NCBI RefSeq assembly: GCF_013523165.1
Contig: NZ_JAAMQI010000007.1
Span: 62,001 to 126,000, forward strand
Reading direction: 5' to 3'
DNA length: 64,000 bases
Source of the DNA: Pseudomonas entomophila
GTDB lineage: Bacteria > Pseudomonadota > Gammaproteobacteria > Pseudomonadales > Pseudomonadaceae
Made by a program: the position numbers and the translations under genes. Position 1 is the first letter of the stretch, and the number at the start of each line of letters is the position of its first letter. The notes under the pieces were generated by a model. It had not been told where the DNA came from. It saw only the letters and a list, made by a program, of their open reading frames with translations, and made no database searches. Of this stretch, positions 37,338-46,579 are shown piece after piece.

Positions 37338-39074
37338 TCACGGCGCTGCCGAAGCCACGGTCATCTCGACCTTCTCACTGCGCTTGATCACGGCGTAGAT
37401 CACGGCGGTCAGCACGCTGCCTGCCAGGATCGACAGCAGGTACAGCATCGCGTGGTTGATCGCGTTGGGGATCAGCAGCACGAACAACCCACCATGCGGC
37501 GCCATGAGCTTGCAACCGAAGTACATGGTCAGCGCGCCGGTCAGGGCACCTCCGGCGATGCTCGCCGGAATGACCCGCAGCGGGTCCTTGGCGGCGAACG
37601 GGATTGCCCCTTCGGAGATGAAGCACAAGCCCAGCACCAGGGCAGCCTTGCCGGCTTCACGCTCGCTCTGGGCGAACTTGCGCCGCGCCAGGAAGCTGGC
37701 GATGCCCAGGCCGATCGGAGGCACCATGCCGGCCGCCATGGTCGCGGCCATCGGGGCATAGCTGGACGACGCCAGCAGGCCCACCGAGAACGCGTAGGAC
37801 GCCTTGTTGATCGGGCCGCCGAGGTCCACGCACATCATCGCGCCCAGCACCAGGCCCAGCAGCACGGCGTTGGTGGTGCCCATGCTGTCGAGGAAGTGCG
37901 TCAGGCCTTCGAGCATGGCGGCCACCGGATGGCCGACCACGTAGATCATCACCAGCCCGGTGAACAGGCTGGCCAGCAGCGGGATGATCAGGATCGGCTT
38001 GAGCGATTCCAGGCTGCTGGGCAGTCGCGCCCAGCGGTTGATCGCCTTGGCGCTGTAACCGGCCAGGAAGCCGGCGACGATGCCGCCGATGAAGCCAGCC
38101 TCCAGGTTGCTCGCCAACAAGCCACCGATCATGCCCGGCGCCAGGCCAGGCCGATCGGCGATGGACCAGGCGATGTAACCGGCCAACAGCGGCACCATCA
38201 GCTTGAAGGCCGCCTCGCCACCGATCTGCATCAGGGCGGCAGGCAAGGTCCCCGCCTCCTTGTAGGCTTCGATGCCGAACACGAACGACAAGGCGATCAG
38301 CAGGCCACCTGCCACCACCATCGGCAGCATGAACGACACCCCGGTCAGCAGGTGCTTGTAGACGCCGGTCTTCTCGGTGCTCTTGGCTTCACCACCCGTC
38401 GCCTGGCCCGTGCTTTCCACACGGCCTTCGGCCAGGGCCTTGTCCAGGGTCGCATGGGCCTGCTTCAGGGCGATGCCGGTACCGCAGCGGTAGATGCGCT
38501 TGCCGGCAAAACGGGTGGTCGGCACTTCGATGTCGGCAGCCAGCAGCACCACGTCGGCGTCGGCGATGGCTGCCTCCGGCAGCGGATTGCGGGCGCCGAC
38601 CGAACCCTGGGTCTCGACGTGGAACGTGTAGCCGGCCTGGGCCGCCGCCTGTTGCAGCGCCTCGGCCGCCATGAAGGTGTGCGCGACGCCGGTCGGGCAC
38701 GCGGTGATGGCGACGATGCGAGGCGTGGTCGTGCTCGCCTGAGGCGCGGCAGACGCCGACGCCTGGTGCACATGGGTGTTGGCGGCCGCCTCGTCGAGGA
38801 ACCGCTCGCGATCGGCCAAGGCCTCGGCAGGAGTCGCCTGGTACAGACGCTTGCCGTCGAAGCGCGCGAGGTCCACCGGGCCGGTGGCGACGACCAGGAT
38901 CCAGTCGGCGGCTTCGATGTCTGCCGACTCGACCCGTGGGCTGGCATGCTGTGGATCATGGATCTCGACGTGGGTGTGCCAGCCCCTGGCGTGGGCGCTG
39001 GCGGCCAGCAGGCGTGCGCTGAGCACGCTGGACACCTGGCCGTTGGGGCAGGCGGTGACAATGACGATGTTCAT
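37338..39074 (-). CDS. fruA: PTS fructose transporter subunit IIB'BC
   Basis: 578 residues from ATG 39074 (GAGG upstream; 4-base overlap with fruK). Two tandem IIB-like domains: IIB' starts MNIVIVTACPNG, and the catalytic IIB has its phosphocysteine in VAITACPTGVAHTFMAAEAL (about residue 130). The IIC membrane domain follows (VSFMLPMVVAGGLLIALSFVFG, PAGMI-type spans, GGPINKASYAFSVG). It imports fructose as fructose-1-phosphate. Last gene of fruBKA. Confidence 0.97.
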   Translation of the reverse strand: MNIVIVTACPNGQVSSVLSARLLAASAHARGWHTHVEIHDPQHASPRVESADIEAADWILVVATGPVDLARFDGKRLYQATPAEALADRERFLDEAAANTHVHQASASAAPQASTTTPRIVAITACPTGVAHTFMAAEALQQAAAQAGYTFHVETQGSVGARNPLPEAAIADADVVLLAADIEVPTTRFAGKRIYRCGTGIALKQAHATLDKALAEGRVESTGQATGGEAKSTEKTGVYKHLLTGVSFMLPMVVAGGLLIALSFVFGIEAYKEAGTLPAALMQIGGEAAFKLMVPLLAGYIAWSIADRPGLAPGMIGGLLASNLEAGFIGGIVAGFLAGYSAKAINRWARLPSSLESLKPILIIPLLASLFTGLVMIYVVGHPVAAMLEGLTHFLDSMGTTNAVLLGLVLGAMMCVDLGGPINKASYAFSVGLLASSSYAPMAATMAAGMVPPIGLGIASFLARRKFAQSEREAGKAALVLGLCFISEGAIPFAAKDPLRVIPASIAGGALTGALTMYFGCKLMAPHGGLFVLLIPNAINHAMLYLLSILAGSVLTAVIYAVIKRSEKVEMTVASAAP

Positions 39075-40018
39075 CGGCAAGCCTCGGGTAGGGAAGTGAG
39101 TTGAACGCCTGCCTGCAAGCGCTCGAGCTGCGGACGGTCGTGGATGCCGAAGCCGACCTGGGTGACCGCCTGGGCAGCGATCGCCGTCGCACGGCGCAAC
39201 GTCTGCTCGGCCGGCTCACCGCTGAGCAGCCCGTGCACCATGCCGGCGACCAGCGAATCGCCGGCGCCCACGGTGCTGGCGACGCGTACCGCCGGGGGGC
39301 GTGCCTGCAGGGCCTGCGCCGACGAGAACCAGCTGACGCCCTCCTCGCCCTGGGACAGCACCACGTGCTCGACCCCCTGGTCGAGCAGGCGCGCCACGGC
39401 CTGGCGGCGCGCCGTCGAATCCTCGAGCGGTACGCCCAGCGCGTCGGCCAGCTCTTCGGCGTTGGGTTTGACCAGCCATGGCGCGGCGTCCAGACCGACA
39501 CGCAGGGCCTCGCCACTGCTGTCGAGCACCACCTTCAGGCCTTGCCCGCGCAGCTGCACCAGCAGTTGCCGGAACCACTGCGGGCTGACGCCACGGGGCA
39601 GGCTGCCTGCGACGACGACGGCGTCATGCCCGGCTGCCAGGCTTTCCAGGCGATGCAGCAGCGCCGCCTGCGCGTCTTCGCTCACCTCTGGCCCCTGGCC
39701 GTTGATGTCGGTCACCCGGCCATCGGCTTCCACCAGCTTGAGGTTGCTGCGCGTCTCGCCAGGGACACGGATGAACCCGTCGGTGAAACCTCGTCCTTGC
39801 ATCAACGCGTCGAAGGGTTGCAGGTTGTCGCGCCCCAGAAAGCCGCTGACGGTCAGGCTGTGACCCAGGTCAGCGAGAACCTGGGCCACGTTGAGGCCTT
39901 TGCCAGCGGCATGGGTCGCCTGGCCCTGAGTACGGTTGACGTGCCCGGCGCGCAAGGTGTCCAAGAGGATGGTCACATCCAGCGCGGGGTTGAGGGTGAC
40001 GGTGAGTATCTTGGCCAT
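39071..40018 (-). CDS. fruK: 1-Phosphofructokinase
   Basis: 315 residues from ATG 40018. A PfkB-family kinase converting fructose-1-phosphate to fructose-1,6-bisphosphate. Motifs: TVTLNPALDVT at the start, AAGKGLNVAQVLADLG, and the C-terminal signature STVGAGDSLVAGMVHG containing the catalytic Asp. It overlaps fruB and fruA by short ATGA junctions, so the operon is tightly coupled. Confidence 0.97.
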   Translation of the reverse strand: MAKILTVTLNPALDVTILLDTLRAGHVNRTQGQATHAAGKGLNVAQVLADLGHSLTVSGFLGRDNLQPFDALMQGRGFTDGFIRVPGETRSNLKLVEADGRVTDINGQGPEVSEDAQAALLHRLESLAAGHDAVVVAGSLPRGVSPQWFRQLLVQLRGQGLKVVLDSSGEALRVGLDAAPWLVKPNAEELADALGVPLEDSTARRQAVARLLDQGVEHVVLSQGEEGVSWFSSAQALQARPPAVRVASTVGAGDSLVAGMVHGLLSGEPAEQTLRRATAIAAQAVTQVGFGIHDRPQLERLQAGVQLTSLPEACR

Positions 40019-42882
40019 CAGTGAGTCTCCACCAGGGCACGAACGGCCTGCGCACTGTCCTGGGCCAGTGCCTCGCGGGCCAGGGCACGCGCGGCCTGGT
40101 AATCGGTTTCGCGCACCAGCGCCTTGACTTCCGGAATGCTGCGCGCAGAGACGCTCAGCTCGTCCACTTCCAGCCCGAACAGAATGGCGACCGCCTGCGG
40201 ATCGGCCGCCAGCTCGCCACACACACCGACCCACTTGCCTTCGGCATGGGCGGCGCGCACGGTCATGTCGATCAGTCGCAAGACCGCCGGGTGCAGGCCA
40301 TCGGCCTGGGCCGACAGACTGGCATGGCCGCGGTCGATGGCCAGGGTGTACTGGGTCAGGTCATTGGTGCCGATGCTGAAGAAGTCCACTTCGCGGGCCA
40401 GCTGAGGGGCCAGCAGGGCTGCAGACGGCACTTCCACCATGATGCCCAGCTGCAGGTCGGCGACCGGAATTTCCTGGCGCAGACGCTCGACCATCGCACG
40501 GGCTTCGCGCCACTCGTGGATCTGCCCGACCATGGGGAACATGATCCGCAGGGGCCGGGAACCGGCTGCCAGCAGCAACGCACGCAACTGATCTTCCATC
40601 ACCTGCGGCCGCTGCAGGGTCAGGCGTACGCCACGCACACCCAGGAACGGGTTTTCTTCGGCTTCGATCGGCCAGTACGGCAGCGGCTTGTCACCGCCGA
40701 CATCGAGGGTGCGCACCACCAGCGGACGTCCGCCCAGCCCTTCGAGCACGCGTGCGTACTCGGCCTGCTGCGTGGCCACGTCGGGCGCCTGCGAATGGGC
40801 CATGAAGATCAGTTCGGTGCGCAGCAGGCCGACGCCTTCGGCGCCGCAGTCCACGACCTTCTCCACCCCTGTGCTCTCGCCGATGTTGGCGAACACCTCG
40901 ATGGCCTGGCCGTCGCGACTGACGGCCGGCTCCAGACGGCGCTCCCAGGCCGCCTGCAAGCGACGCTCACGGGCGTCGCGCTCGGCCAGGGCGCGGGCCA
41001 GCTCGTCGGCGGCCGGTGCGATGCTGACCTGGCCGCGCTGGCCATCGAGCAGCAACGCGGTACCCGGCTCCAGCAGCAGCACGCTGTCACCGGCACCGAC
41101 CACGGCCGGGATGCCCAGCGCCCGGGCGACGATCGCGCTGTGCGCAGTGGCCCCACCGTGGGCGGTCAGGATCCCGGCCACCCGCGCCGGGTCGAGCCGC
41201 GCCACGTCCGATGGACCGACCTCGGCCATGACCAGCACGTAGGGCTCGGCCGGCTCCTCGGGTTCATTGATGCCGCACAACTGGGCCAGTACCCGGCGCC
41301 CGATGTCGCGCAGGTCGGCGGCGCGTTCGGCCAACAGGGCATCGCGCAGCGATTCCTGCTGCCGGGCAGCCGCCTCGATGACCGTCATCCAGGCCGCGGC
41401 GGCGCTTTCGCCCTGGCCGATGCGCTGTTCGATCTCGTCGGTCAGCCCTGGGTCGGCGAGCATCTCCTGGTGGGTGACGAAAATTTCGCCGATCGCCCGA
41501 TCGCTGCGTTCGACCAGCCGTTGCAGGTCGGCGTTGACCGCCGTGATGGCCTGCTCGAGCTTGAGGCGCTCTTCTCGAGGCGACTCGCCCCGCTTGGGGT
41601 AGTCGATGACCCGCTCGATGCGCAGGTGCGCCGGGCCGCTGGCGATACCAGGCGCCGCGGCGACCCCCTGGATCCGCGTGCCTGCGGCCGGCGCGTGCGC
41701 AACAGGCTCGGCCGCTGCGCAGGACACCGGCTCTGCCGCGCTTTCGCTGGCCTGCACAGGCTCGACGGTTTCACCGAGGCCTTCACCGATCGCTGCCAGC
41801 AAGGCCGGCAGGGCATCCGTCGCGATCGACGGCTCGGCGCTCAGTTCGAGGGTCTGGCCACGCTGGGCGCCGAGGCTCAGCAGCTTGCTCAAGCTCTTGG
41901 CCGACACGGCCGGCTGCCCGCTTTCCACCACGCGCACCCGCACGTCGCCTTCGAAATCCTTGGCCAGTTGCGCCAGCACCTTGGCAGGGCGTGCGTGCAG
42001 CCCATGGGCATTGGCCAGCACGATGCGTTCGCTCGGCCAGTCGGCCGGCACCTGTTCGCCCAGGACCTCCAGGACCGCACGGCTGCTCGTCGCCTGGTAG
42101 AGCATCTGGCCGCGGCCTTCGATCAGCACCTGACACAGGCGCTCGAGCAAGGCCTGATGAGCAGCGCCCAGGCTGGCCAGGCAGAACAGCCCGTTGAGCG
42201 GCTGCCCGCGATAGGTCTGCGGTTGCTGCGCGGTGACGAACGCCAAGCCTGGCTGACGCACGTGACGCTCGCTGTGCAACCACCACAGCCCTTCACCCAG
42301 CGGCAGAGGCTCGGCCTGCTGGAGCACGCCGGCGAACCCTTCGTCGGCGCAGCCGGCGCGCTGCAGCAGCCGCGCGCCACGCCAGGCCAGTTCCTGGAAG
42401 TCTTCGGCCGGTTGCTGCAAGCCGATCAGCTGGGCGTCCAGCGCCAGCTCCTTGGGTGCACCCTGCAGCAGCTTGAGCAGCGCTTCGGCAGAGCTGGCCC
42501 GACGCAAGGCTTCGGCCAGGTCGGTCTCGCCCAGGGCGCGGGTCAGCAGCTGCAGCAGCCGAAGGTGCTCGTCCGAACGTGCGGCGATGCCGATCGCCAG
42601 GTAGACGATCTGCCCATTGCCCCAGTCCACACCCTCGGGAAACTGCATCAGGCGCACGCCCGTGGTGAACACCAGCTCGCGGGTGTCCGGTGTGCCGTGC
42701 GGAATGGCGATGCCTTGCCCGAGGAACGTCGACCCTTGGGCTTCACGGGCTTCCAGCCCATCGAGGTAACCTTCGGCCACCAGGCCGTCGGCGACCAGGC
42801 GGTCCGCAAGCAGGCGCAGTGCGGCGGGCTTGTCGGCCGCTACCTGCCCCATGGCTATCTGCTCTTTGGCGAGCTCCAGCAT
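40018..42882 (-). CDS. fruB: Fructose PTS multiphosphoryl transfer protein (IIA-HPr-EI)
   Basis: 954 residues, a fusion. IIA-Fru is N-terminal with its phosphohistidine in GIAIPHGTPDTRE (His62). An HPr domain around residue 290 has NAHGLHARPAK. From about residue 405 an enzyme I domain (GVAAPGIASGPAHL) carries the active GGATAHSAIVAR and the PEP-binding VGLLRTELIFM and GTNDLTQY. One polypeptide thus relays phosphate from PEP to FruA. First gene of the operon, with AAGGAG 7 bases before the ATG and the Cra operator 111 bases upstream. Confidence 0.97.
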   Translation of the reverse strand: MLELAKEQIAMGQVAADKPAALRLLADRLVADGLVAEGYLDGLEAREAQGSTFLGQGIAIPHGTPDTRELVFTTGVRLMQFPEGVDWGNGQIVYLAIGIAARSDEHLRLLQLLTRALGETDLAEALRRASSAEALLKLLQGAPKELALDAQLIGLQQPAEDFQELAWRGARLLQRAGCADEGFAGVLQQAEPLPLGEGLWWLHSERHVRQPGLAFVTAQQPQTYRGQPLNGLFCLASLGAAHQALLERLCQVLIEGRGQMLYQATSSRAVLEVLGEQVPADWPSERIVLANAHGLHARPAKVLAQLAKDFEGDVRVRVVESGQPAVSAKSLSKLLSLGAQRGQTLELSAEPSIATDALPALLAAIGEGLGETVEPVQASESAAEPVSCAAAEPVAHAPAAGTRIQGVAAAPGIASGPAHLRIERVIDYPKRGESPREERLKLEQAITAVNADLQRLVERSDRAIGEIFVTHQEMLADPGLTDEIEQRIGQGESAAAAWMTVIEAAARQQESLRDALLAERAADLRDIGRRVLAQLCGINEPEEPAEPYVLVMAEVGPSDVARLDPARVAGILTAHGGATAHSAIVARALGIPAVVGAGDSVLLLEPGTALLLDGQRGQVSIAPAADELARALAERDARERRLQAAWERRLEPAVSRDGQAIEVFANIGESTGVEKVVDCGAEGVGLLRTELIFMAHSQAPDVATQQAEYARVLEGLGGRPLVVRTLDVGGDKPLPYWPIEAEENPFLGVRGVRLTLQRPQVMEDQLRALLLAAGSRPLRIMFPMVGQIHEWREARAMVERLRQEIPVADLQLGIMVEVPSAALLAPQLAREVDFFSIGTNDLTQYTLAIDRGHASLSAQADGLHPAVLRLIDMTVRAAHAEGKWVGVCGELAADPQAVAILFGLEVDELSVSARSIPEVKALVRETDYQAARALAREALAQDSAQAVRALVETH

Positions 42883-43311
42883 GACCTTCTCCTTTACGGT
42901 ACCCGATGCGGTACCCGGTATTTTTTTGAGTACAGGGCAGGAGCGTGTCGCTGACTCCCGGCAGGCGTGAAGACGGTGACAGTAAGCGCCTGCTGAAACG
43001 ATTAACCTGATTAACCGGCCACGTTACTCGATATTCGAGCGGCAAAAAAGCCCAGCCTGTCGTCTACGGCCCCGAACGCCTGGCGCGGTCTTCGCCTGTA
43101 GCCAGTATGGCCCATCCTCGGCCTACGGCTTTTGCGCCCGCACGCCTGCCATCGAGACGCACGGTAGACGATGTACACGTCTGACTTTCTCGAAGCAACG
43201 GCGTTACCATGCCCACAGACAACTACGACATTGGTCGCCTGCGCTGGGTGCAGCGTATCGGCAAGACTGTCGAGCACAGGCCGGACCTTCGGCCATGACA
43301 AGGAATCTGTG
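42883..43311. other. Divergent fruB/fruR regulatory region
   Basis: 429 bases. It contains the Cra operator at 42994-43005 and, in the fruB leader, two GGTACC palindromes 6 bases apart (42899-42916 region) followed on the plus strand by seven T. No gene is seen: the longer frames here are antisense or extensions of fruR without ribosome sites. Confidence 0.6.
42994..43005. promoter_or_regulatory. Cra (FruR) operator of the fruBKA operon
   Basis: The minus-strand sequence TTAATCGTTTCA matches the P. putida Cra consensus TTAAACGTTTCA at 11 of 12 positions. It lies between fruB and the divergent fruR, where repression relieved by fructose-1-phosphate is expected. Confidence 0.8.
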
Positions 43312-44307
43312 GTGAAACTCAGCGATATCGCTCGACTGGCGGGTGTCTCCGTGACCACCGCCAGCTACGTCATCAACGGCAAGGCCGGACAGCAGCGCAT
43401 CAGCCAGACCACGGTCGAGCGCGTGCAGGCGGTGGTCGAGGCCCACGGGTTCACGCCCAACCCGCAGGCTGCCGGGCTGCGCAGCCGCCATACCCGTACC
43501 CTGGGCTTCATTCTCCCCGACCTGGAAAACCCCAGCTACGCACGGCTGGCCAAGCAGCTCGAGCAAGGCGCACGGGCACGCGGCTACCAGTTGCTGATCG
43601 CCAGCAGCGACGATCAGCCCGAAAGCGAGCGTCAGTTGCAGCAGCTGTTTCGCGCGCGGCGTTGCGACGCCCTGTTCGTCGCCAGCTGCCTGCCGGCGGA
43701 CGATGACAGCTACCGCACGTTGCAGGCCCAGGGCTTGCCGATCATCGCCATCGACCGACAGATGGATGCGGCGCACTTCTGCTCGGTGATCAGCGACGAC
43801 CAGGACGCCAGCCGGCTGCTGACTGCCAGCCTGCTGGCCACCGCACCTCGGCGCATCGCCCTGATCGGCGCGCGTCCGACGCTGGGGGTCAGCCAGGCGC
43901 GCCTGCACGGGTTCGACCAGGCCGTGCAGGGCCATGCCGGACAGGTGGCGCACTATGAAGGGGACGCGTTCAGCCGTGACTGGGGCGAACGCCTGATGCA
44001 GCGCTTGATCGACGACTTCGGCGGGCTGCCCGATGCTCTGGTGACCACTTCCTACGTCCTGCTGCAAGGCGTGTTCGACGTGCTGCGTACCTGCGCCGAC
44101 GATTCCCGGCACTTGCGGCTCGGGACCTTCGGCGACAACCAGTTGCTGGACTTCCTGCCCCTGCCGGTCAACGCCATGGCCCAGCAGCACGGCCTGATCG
44201 CCACCACGGCGCTGGACCTGGCCGTGTCCGCCGTGGAGCAGAAACGCTACCAGCCTGGGGTGCATGCAGTGGCGCGCACCTTCAAGCAACGTCTGCTCAA
44301 GGCCTGA
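43312..44307 (+). CDS. fruR: Fructose repressor FruR/Cra (LacI family)
   Basis: 331 residues from GTG 43312 (an adjacent in-frame GTG at 43309 is possible; AAGGA lies 8 bases upstream). The N-terminal HTH is KLSDIARLAGVSVTTASYVING, followed by the hinge helix region NPQAAGLRSRHTRTLGFI and a periplasmic-binding-protein-like effector domain (ENPSYARLAKQLEQGARARGYQLL). In P. putida Cra mainly controls fruBKA in response to fructose-1-phosphate. It is divergent from fruB, and TatD follows 2 bases after its stop. Confidence 0.95.
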   Translation: MKLSDIARLAGVSVTTASYVINGKAGQQRISQTTVERVQAVVEAHGFTPNPQAAGLRSRHTRTLGFILPDLENPSYARLAKQLEQGARARGYQLLIASSDDQPESERQLQQLFRARRCDALFVASCLPADDDSYRTLQAQGLPIIAIDRQMDAAHFCSVISDDQDASRLLTASLLATAPRRIALIGARPTLGVSQARLHGFDQAVQGHAGQVAHYEGDAFSRDWGERLMQRLIDDFGGLPDALVTTSYVLLQGVFDVLRTCADDSRHLRLGTFGDNQLLDFLPLPVNAMAQQHGLIATTALDLAVSAVEQKRYQPGVHAVARTFKQRLLKA

Positions 44308-44309
44308 CC

Positions 44310-45086
44310 ATGCGCCTGATCGATACCCACACCCACCTGGACTTCGAGGACTTCGACCCGGACCGGCTGGCCGTCCTGGACAGGGCCAAGGCAGGCGGCG
44401 TGGAGCGCATCGTGGTGCTGGGGGTCTACCAGGCCAACTGGCAGCGGGTCTGGGACCTGGCCTGCACCCACGAGGCGGTTCATGCCGCCCTGGGCCTGCA
44501 CCCGGTCTACCTCGACCAGCATCGGCCCGAGCACCTGGTCGAGCTGCGCGGCTGGCTCGAACGCCTGCACGGCCAGGCACGCTTGTGCGCCCTGGGCGAA
44601 TTCGGCCTGGACTACTACCTGCCCGCTCTCGACAAGGCCCAGCAGCAGAGGGTGTTCGAAGCGCAGTTGCAGCTGGCCGTCGAGTTCGAGCTGCCCCCCT
44701 TGCTGCACGTGCGGCGCAGCCACGCGCAGGTGATCGCCACGCTCAAGCGCCATCGGTGGCAAAGGCCCGGCATCATCCATGCGTTCGCGGGCAGCGTCGA
44801 AGAGGCACGTGAATACATCAAGCTGGGCTTCAAGCTGGGCCTGGGCGGTGCCGCCACCTGGCCACAGGCGCTTAGGCTGCAGCGCACCCTGCCGCAACTG
44901 CCCCTGGACAGCGTGGTGCTGGAAACCGACGCCCCGGACATGGCGCCCTCCATGTTCCCCGGCCAACGCAACAGCCCGGACCACCTGCCGCAGATCGCCA
45001 TGGCACTGGCCCAGGTCATGGGCCTGGACCCCGACGTGCTGGCGCAGGCCAGCAGCCGCAATGCCGACGCCGTGTTCGGCTGGTAG
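44310..45086 (+). CDS. TatD-family metal-dependent hydrolase
   Basis: 258 residues, TIM-barrel. Metal-binding features: DTHTHLDFEDF at the N-terminus (HxH), the central GEFGLDYYLP (Glu), HVRRSHAQ, HAFAGSVEEA and the late ETDAPDMAPS (Asp). Relatives are 3'-5' DNA/RNA exonucleases (TatD, YjjV, YcfH types). The sequence is closest in style to YjjV. Two bases separate it from fruR, so the two are probably cotranscribed, although no functional link is obvious. Confidence 0.92.
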   Translation: MRLIDTHTHLDFEDFDPDRLAVLDRAKAGGVERIVVLGVYQANWQRVWDLACTHEAVHAALGLHPVYLDQHRPEHLVELRGWLERLHGQARLCALGEFGLDYYLPALDKAQQQRVFEAQLQLAVEFELPPLLHVRRSHAQVIATLKRHRWQRPGIIHAFAGSVEEAREYIKLGFKLGLGGAATWPQALRLQRTLPQLPLDSVVLETDAPDMAPSMFPGQRNSPDHLPQIAMALAQVMGLDPDVLAQASSRNADAVFGW

Positions 45087-45122
45087 AGCCGATGCCTGGC
45101 GAAGGCACCAGGCGCGTCCGGC

Positions 45123-45953
45123 TCAGGCGAGCACGACCACCAGCGCCAACCCGACGTACCACAACACGGCACTGCGCTGCAGCAGCGCCCACTGGCTGTC
45201 CAAGTAATCCAGCCCCTGCTGGCCGGCACCGGGCTCGAGCGGCGAGTCCGCTGCCTGCCCTGCCCTGGCCAGCAACGCAGGCGCCGTCGTTCGCCAGGCC
45301 AGGGCTTCCTGCAGCAACAGGCGCATGACCGCGACGAAGTGGCCGACCAATGCGAAGCTCACGACCAACAGCCTGGCCGGCACCCAGTCCAGCGCATGGC
45401 GCAGCCGTCCGGCAGACCGGACCAGATCGCGCTGGCGGCCATGTTGCCGGCACAGGGTCAACAACCGAAAGCCCAGGGCGCCTGCCGGCCCGAGCACGGC
45501 GTACCAGAAGATCACCGCGAAGAACCCATCGTAGACCTGCCAGATCAGATGGCCCTGCACCCGCGTCACCACCGAGCCGGCCTCTTCACCCCGGATGCCC
45601 AGGTCGCGCGCAGCCGCCGCCAGGCTGGCCTGGCTGTCGCCGCGACGCCAGGCGTCACGGAACGGGCCAAGCGCGCCCTTGGTCTGCCCGCGCCCCAGGC
45701 TGTAGAGCAGCACCAGCAGGTGCACGGGCAAGGTCAGCAGACCGTATGCCACCGGGTCGAGCACGTGCAGTACCCAGGCCAGCAGCCCCATGGGCACGGC
45801 GACCAGGAGCACCAGCACCGCCAAGGGCGCGCGCTTGCGTCCGCGTTCGAGGCGCGCCAGCTCACGCAGGAACCACCCATCGCGCTGGAGCCGCGTACGC
45901 CAGGACGAGAACTTCTCGATCCCCAGGATCAGGATCAGCGCCAGATAACTCAT
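45123..45953 (-). CDS. ampE: Regulatory signalling modulator protein AmpE
   Basis: 276 residues, inner-membrane. It begins directly with a span (YLALILILGIEKFSSWR), followed by VLVLLVAVPMGLLAWVLHVL, LTLPVHLLVLLYSLGRGQ and later spans, and a C-terminal one (SAVLWYVGLALVVVL). It overlaps ampD by 4 bases, the invariant ampDE arrangement. AmpE is thought to act with AmpD in recycling-linked beta-lactamase induction, but its activity is undefined. Confidence 0.93.
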   Translation of the reverse strand: MSYLALILILGIEKFSSWRTRLQRDGWFLRELARLERGRKRAPLAVLVLLVAVPMGLLAWVLHVLDPVAYGLLTLPVHLLVLLYSLGRGQTKGALGPFRDAWRRGDSQASLAAAARDLGIRGEEAGSVVTRVQGHLIWQVYDGFFAVIFWYAVLGPAGALGFRLLTLCRQHGRQRDLVRSAGRLRHALDWVPARLLVVSFALVGHFVAVMRLLLQEALAWRTTAPALLARAGQAADSPLEPGAGQQGLDYLDSQWALLQRSAVLWYVGLALVVVLA

Positions 45954-46513
45954 GGAAGCCCCTTGTCGGTGAGGGTGGCCTCGAATCGGGCCCAGTCGAA
46001 CGCCGGCCCCGGGTCGGTCTTGCGCTGCGGGGCGATGTCGCTGTGGCCCTGGATGCGGTCCGGGCCGATGGCCGGCCAGGCCGCCTGGATCGCGCCGGTC
46101 AACTGGGCCAGCACCGTGTACTGGACGTCCGTGTAAGGCAAATCGTCGGTGCCTTCCAGCTCGATACCGATGGAGAAGTCATTGCAGCCTTCGCGCCCGT
46201 CGAAGCAAGACACACCGGCATGCCAGGCACGGTCGAGCAGCGACACGAACTGGGTCACCTGCCCCGTGCGTTCGATGAGCAGGTGCGCCGAGACCGTCAG
46301 CCCTCGCAGGCCTTCGAAATAGGGATGCTCGGCCGGGTCCAGGCGATTCTGGAACAGTGCCTGGACTTTGCCCGTGCCGAAGCGGCCAGGTGGCAGGCTG
46401 ATGTTGTGGATGACCAGCAGCGAGATCTGCTCGTTCGCCGGGCGGGCATTGAAGTTCGGTGAAGGGCATCGTACGACGCCCGTGAACCAGCCGGTCGCGA
46501 GGTCCAGGTGCAT
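45950..46513 (-). CDS. ampD: 1,6-Anhydro-N-acetylmuramyl-L-alanine amidase AmpD
   Basis: 187 residues from ATG 46513, the family start (MHLDLATGWFTGVVRCPSPNF). A cytosolic zinc amidase that trims anhydromuropeptides during cell-wall recycling and so keeps AmpR-controlled beta-lactamase uninduced. Zinc ligands are in VIHNISLP (His35), QGHSDIAPQRKTDPGPAFDW (His and Asp), and the catalytic Glu is in GIELEGTDD. Complete and unmutated at these positions. Confidence 0.97.
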   Translation of the reverse strand: MHLDLATGWFTGVVRCPSPNFNARPANEQISLLVIHNISLPPGRFGTGKVQALFQNRLDPAEHPYFEGLRGLTVSAHLLIERTGQVTQFVSLLDRAWHAGVSCFDGREGCNDFSIGIELEGTDDLPYTDVQYTVLAQLTGAIQAAWPAIGPDRIQGHSDIAPQRKTDPGPAFDWARFEATLTDKGLP

Positions 46514-46579
46514 GAACGTTCCTGCATCATGAAGAAGAACCGCCAGTATGCCGCGAGGCCCTGGCGCTTGCATGAAGAT

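Noticed and set aside
40021..42954. 977-codon plus-strand frame opposite fruB
   Set aside because: Antisense shadow of a well-defined IIA-HPr-EI protein, with no start signal or recognisable domain.
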